Of a stretch of 8,440 nt of DNA, positions 5,853-8,440 are shown piece after piece. The notes under the pieces were generated by a model. That model had not been told where the DNA came from and did no database searches. It saw only the letters and a list, made by a program, of their open reading frames with translations. Position 1 is the first letter of the stretch; every line of letters begins with the position of its first letter. The translations under genes and the position numbers were made by a program. The DNA is from CAWDPQ01 sp049642465 (GTDB lineage: Bacteria; Acidobacteriota; Vicinamibacteria; Vicinamibacterales; 2-12-FULL-66-21), in the NCBI GenBank assembly GCA_049642465.1, contig JBAROV010000024.1, forward strand, positions 1 to 8,440, in the 5' to 3' direction.

Positions 5853-6509
5853 TCAGGACTGGAAGAGACGCGAGTAGAGCCGGTCGTGTGTCGATTGCAG
5901 CAGATCCATCAAGGGCGCCGTCTGTGCGAGGTCATCGACCGTTAAATCCCGACAACGGTCGGCAACGCGATCGAGTGTCGGCTCGCAGGCGCTCTGCATG
6001 CGCTGCGCTTCGTAGCTGCCGATAATCCCGAGACGGACGGCAGCCGACAGAACCCCCCGCGACGTCGTGTACAGCGAGATCCTCTGCGCGGTTCGCAGGG
6101 GCAGGCCGAGCACAGCGAACGTCACGCCGAAAAGCGGAGCGAGGTGCGCACACGTGTGGTCCGCCCGGGCTTTCAGCGCTCGCAGGGACTCGGACGGCCA
6201 GATGCGCTCGGCGGTCGCGACGAGCGTCCTGCCCTGAATGCGGCTCGCACGGTTCGTAATTGGATTCGTCAGGAACGCGTTCGTCAGCGCGTCGAGCGCT
6301 TCGAGCGTCTCGGGCGATGTGAAGGCATCGTTGACCAGCGGCACCACCGAGTATCCGGTCTGGACGATGGCCGCTTCGAGGAAATTGCGCAGTTGTTCGA
6401 TGTCCGGAATCTCTCCGTGCTGCCATGCGGCTTCCAGCCCCCACGAATGCGCGAACGAGCCAGTGGGAAACGCGGAATCGACGACCTGCCAGGAAAGCCA
6501 CTCGGACAT
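5853..6509 (-). CDS. ureF: Urease accessory protein UreF
   Basis: This gene encodes 218 residues, a normal length. UreF is an all-helical dimer that bridges UreD/UreH and UreG in the urease activation complex and controls UreG GTPase activity. Family marks are the N-terminal VVDSAFPTGSFAHSWGLE (9-26), RASRIQGR (87-94), HLAPLFGVTFAVLGLP (122-137), SRGVLSAAVRLGIIG (150-164) with EAQRMQ after it, and the C-terminal THDRLYSRLFQS (207-218). The UreF tail is needed for UreD/UreH and UreG contacts in characterised homologues and is complete here. The start at 6509 lies nine bases after the ureC stop, without a clear Shine-Dalgarno sequence, so translation probably depends on ribosomes arriving from ureC. 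The order ureC-ureF-ureG leaves no room for ureE. Confidence 0.96.
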   Translation of the reverse strand: MSEWLSWQVVDSAFPTGSFAHSWGLEAAWQHGEIPDIEQLRNFLEAAIVQTGYSVVPLVNDAFTSPETLEALDALTNAFLTNPITNRASRIQGRTLVATAERIWPSESLRALKARADHTCAHLAPLFGVTFAVLGLPLRTAQRISLYTTSRGVLSAAVRLGIIGSYEAQRMQSACEPTLDRVADRCRDLTVDDLAQTAPLMDLLQSTHDRLYSRLFQS

Positions 6510-6518
6510 CGGAACGTT

Positions 6519-8234
6519 TCAGAACAGAAAGTACCGTTGGGCGAGCGGCAGCACGGCCGCCGGCTTGGAGCGCAATTCCTCTCCGTCCGCCGTCACCGTG
6601 TAGGTCTCGGCGTCAACGCGGATGTTGGGAAGCGCGTCGTTCAGCTTCATGTCACGCTTCGAGAGGCGCCGGCAGCCTCGAACCGCGACGGCCCGCTTGG
6701 CCAGCCCGTATCCCGGAACAATTCCCTTGTCGAGCGAGAGCTGTGACACGAACGCCAAGGAAGTGGCCCCCGTCGCCCTCCCGAAGGCGCCAAACATCGG
6801 ACGCATCAACTGGGGCTGGGGCGTAGGGATCGATGCGTTCGGGTCTCCCATCTGCGCCCACGCGATAAACCCGCCCTTGATCACCATCTCGGGCTTGACG
6901 CCGAAAAACGCTGGTTTCCAGAGGACCAGATCCGCAAGCTTGCCCACTTCGATCGAGCCGACTTCGTGGGCGATGCCATGTGTCACCGCTGGATTGATGG
7001 TGTATTTCGCGATGTACCGCCGAATCCGAAGGTTGTCGTTGTCGCCTCGTTCGCCCGCCAAACGTCCGCGTTCGCCGCGCATCTTGTGAGCCGTCTGCCA
7101 CGTCCGGCAGATCACTTCGCCGACGCGTCCCATCGCCTGACTGTCGCTCGACATCATGCTGATGGCACCGAGATCGTGCAGCACGTCTTCGGCGGCAATC
7201 GTTTCGCCGCGGATCCGGCTCTCGGCAAACGCGACGTCTTCGGGGATGTTCCGATCGAGGTGGTGACACACCATCAACATGTCCAGATGCTCGTCCAGTG
7301 TGTTGACGGTATACGGTCGCGTTGGATTCGTTGAGCTCGGAAGAACATTCGGTTCGCCGCAGACGCGAATGATGTCCGGCGCATGTCCGCCGCCCGCGCC
7401 CTCCGTGTGATACGTGTGGATGGTCCGCCCTTTGAACGCGGCAATCGAGTCGTCCACGTAACCGGACTCGTTCAACGTGTCCGTGTGGATCGCAACCTGG
7501 ACGTCATAACGGTCCGCTTCTGAGAGGCAGCAGTCGATTGCAGCCGGCGTCGATCCCCAATCTTCGTGCAGCTTGAGGCCGATGGCGCCCGCCGCGATCT
7601 GCTCTTCCAGACCCTCCGGCATCGACGTGTTTCCTTTGCCAAGGAAGCCGAAGTTCATCGGCAACGCATCGGTGGCCGCGAGCATCAGAGCGACGTGGCG
7701 TGCGCCTGGCGTGCAGGTCGTCGCATTGGTTCCGGTCGCCGGTCCCGTGCCTCCGCCGATGAAGGTCGTGACGCCGCTTGCGAGCGCCTCGTAAGCCTGC
7801 TGCGGGCAGATGAAGTGGATGTGCGCGTCGATTCCGCCAGCCGTCAGCACCAGTCCTTCGCCAGCGATCGCTTCGGTGGTGACACCGACAATCATTCCGT
7901 CCGTGACGCCCGCCATCACGTCGGGATTTCCGGCCTTGCCTATCCCGGCAATTCGTCCGCTCTTGATACCGACGTCTGCTTTGCGGATGCCGGTCCAGTC
8001 GATGATGAGGGCGTTCGTGATCACGCAGTCGAGCGCCTTGTCGTCTGGCACTCCGGCGGCCTGACCCATGCCATCACGGAGAACCTTGCCCCCTCCGAAT
8101 TTGCACTCGTCGCCATAAACCGTCGCATCCGCCTCGACCTCCGCGACGAGATTGGTATCTGCAAGGCGCACGCGGTCACCGGTCGTCGGCCCGTAAATCT
8201 CCGCGTAATGGCGTCGATCGATGCGATAGCTCAT
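6519..8234 (-). CDS. ureC: Urease alpha (catalytic) subunit UreC
   Basis: This gene encodes 571 residues, about the length of bacterial UreC (567-570). Urease hydrolyses urea to ammonia and carbamate in the cytoplasm using a di-nickel centre. All key residues are present, each four positions after Klebsiella numbering: nickel ligands H138 and H140 (IDAHIH), carbamylated K221 in GLKLHEDWG with H223 next to it, H250 (AIHTDTLNE), H276 (HTEGAGGGH), flap C323 and H324 (VCHHLD), R340, and D364 (MSSDSQAMGR). The N-terminus (YAEIYGPTTGDRVRLADTNL) and C-terminus (AQRYFLF) are typical. It is a stand-alone alpha subunit rather than a fused plant- or Helicobacter-type chain, so gamma and beta subunits (ureA, ureB) must be encoded elsewhere. 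The ATG at 8234 has no Shine-Dalgarno sequence. Directly upstream is a GC-rich repeat hairpin instead of ureB. ureF follows after nine bases. Confidence 0.98.
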   Translation of the reverse strand: MSYRIDRRHYAEIYGPTTGDRVRLADTNLVAEVEADATVYGDECKFGGGKVLRDGMGQAAGVPDDKALDCVITNALIIDWTGIRKADVGIKSGRIAGIGKAGNPDVMAGVTDGMIVGVTTEAIAGEGLVLTAGGIDAHIHFICPQQAYEALASGVTTFIGGGTGPATGTNATTCTPGARHVALMLAATDALPMNFGFLGKGNTSMPEGLEEQIAAGAIGLKLHEDWGSTPAAIDCCLSEADRYDVQVAIHTDTLNESGYVDDSIAAFKGRTIHTYHTEGAGGGHAPDIIRVCGEPNVLPSSTNPTRPYTVNTLDEHLDMLMVCHHLDRNIPEDVAFAESRIRGETIAAEDVLHDLGAISMMSSDSQAMGRVGEVICRTWQTAHKMRGERGRLAGERGDNDNLRIRRYIAKYTINPAVTHGIAHEVGSIEVGKLADLVLWKPAFFGVKPEMVIKGGFIAWAQMGDPNASIPTPQPQLMRPMFGAFGRATGATSLAFVSQLSLDKGIVPGYGLAKRAVAVRGCRRLSKRDMKLNDALPNIRVDAETYTVTADGEELRSKPAAVLPLAQRYFLF

Positions 8235-8239
8235 GTTTT

Positions 8240-8288
8240 AACCGGGGGGCTTCGCCCCTCGGACTCCCCTACACGCGCGCTCGCGGGG
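8240..8288. repeat. REP-like direct repeat, copy 1 (next to ureC start)
   Basis: This 49-base unit repeats at 8359-8407 with one difference (G8245 versus A8364). It begins AACCG, contains the hairpin CTTCGCCCCTCGG with its partner arm (8242-8250 with 8254-8262, loop TTC), then GACTCCCCTACACGCGCGCT and CGCGGGG. In this copy the hairpin has one imperfect pair. It ends six bases before the ureC start codon on the minus strand. Confidence 0.85.
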
Positions 8289-8314
8289 ACCCCGTGCCCC
8301 GCTCCGCGCGCGTG
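8272..8314. repeat. Extended imperfect palindrome inside the REP-like block
   Basis: CACGCGCG (8272-8279) is the reverse complement of 8307-8314, and the inner GCGGGG (8283-8288) pairs with CCCCGC (8297-8302). Together they give a long GC-rich imperfect hairpin that joins repeat copy 1 to the spacer. Such paired hairpins are the usual build of REP/BIME-type elements. I see no transposase here. Confidence 0.6.
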
Positions 8315-8358
8315 GCTCACTCGCTGCGCTCGTTCGCTTTCGCGCTCGTGACCAACCG

Positions 8359-8407
8359 AACCGAGGGGCTTCGCCCCTCGGACTCCCCTACACGCGCGCT
8401 CGCGGGG
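8359..8407. repeat. REP-like direct repeat, copy 2
   Basis: This is the second copy of the 49-base unit, 119 bases from copy 1 in the same orientation. Its hairpin is perfect: CCGAGGGGC (8361-8369), loop TTC, GCCCCTCGG (8373-8381). After the copy, GCGGGGACCCC with TGC (about 8424-8437) again resembles sequence following copy 1 (8283-8296), so the repeat block probably continues past the window edge. Confidence 0.85.
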
Positions 8408-8440
8408 GCGGCTTCTCTTGAATGGCGGGGACCCCTGCAC

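Noticed and set aside
7566..8351. Plus-strand frame of 261 codons opposite ureC
   Set aside because: It is antisense to a highly conserved enzyme gene. The openness comes from GC-rich codon bias, and it runs into the repeat block.
8231..8440. Minus-strand frame upstream of ureC as a possible ureB end
   Set aside because: All three minus-strand frames were read. They encode repeat-derived Arg/Gly-rich sequence with no UreB C-terminal pattern.

Overview
The window is GC-rich and gene-dense, with short intergenic gaps and several exported proteins. The mix of gene types (parallel beta-helix protein, secreted bicupin, M6-type metallopeptidase, four-helix membrane protein, GC-rich hairpin repeats) fits a soil-type Acidobacteriota genome, possibly Vicinamibacteria-like. 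That assignment is an impression from gene families and composition. No marker gene here proves it.

Left part (1-1536, + strand): the 3' part of a right-handed beta-helix (NosD-like) gene enters from the left edge and carries an in-frame TGA. It overlaps by four bases (ATGA) with a gene for a small secreted Cys/His-motif protein of unknown function. A perfect 25-base palindrome follows, then a gene for a four-helix inner-membrane protein.

Middle (1592-5165): a short minus-strand gene encodes a possible ribbon-helix-helix regulator ending in CLDC. After a gene-poor divergent stretch of about 370 bases comes a two-gene + strand unit: a 60-residue exported peptide overlapping by ATGA with a secreted bicupin gene. 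A large secreted M6-like metallopeptidase gene follows. A 10-bp-arm inverted repeat lies directly across its start codon.

Right part (5106-8440, - strand): a tight urease block is transcribed right to left as ureC-ureF-ureG. UreC has every nickel-ligand and catalytic residue, and UreF and UreG look intact. ureG overlaps the convergent peptidase gene by 60 bases. ureA, ureB, ureD/ureH and ureE are not visible. Directly upstream of ureC, where ureB would usually be, is a REP-like block with two 49-bp direct repeats and stable hairpins that runs towards the window edge.

The urease genes form a coherent functional set (catalytic subunit plus nickel-insertion chaperones). The left and middle genes look like ordinary envelope and secretion functions. 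I see no clear new multi-gene system. The points most worth a second look are the REP block between ureC and its missing partners, the hairpin over the peptidase start, the altered zinc motif of that peptidase, and the nonsense codon in the beta-helix gene.
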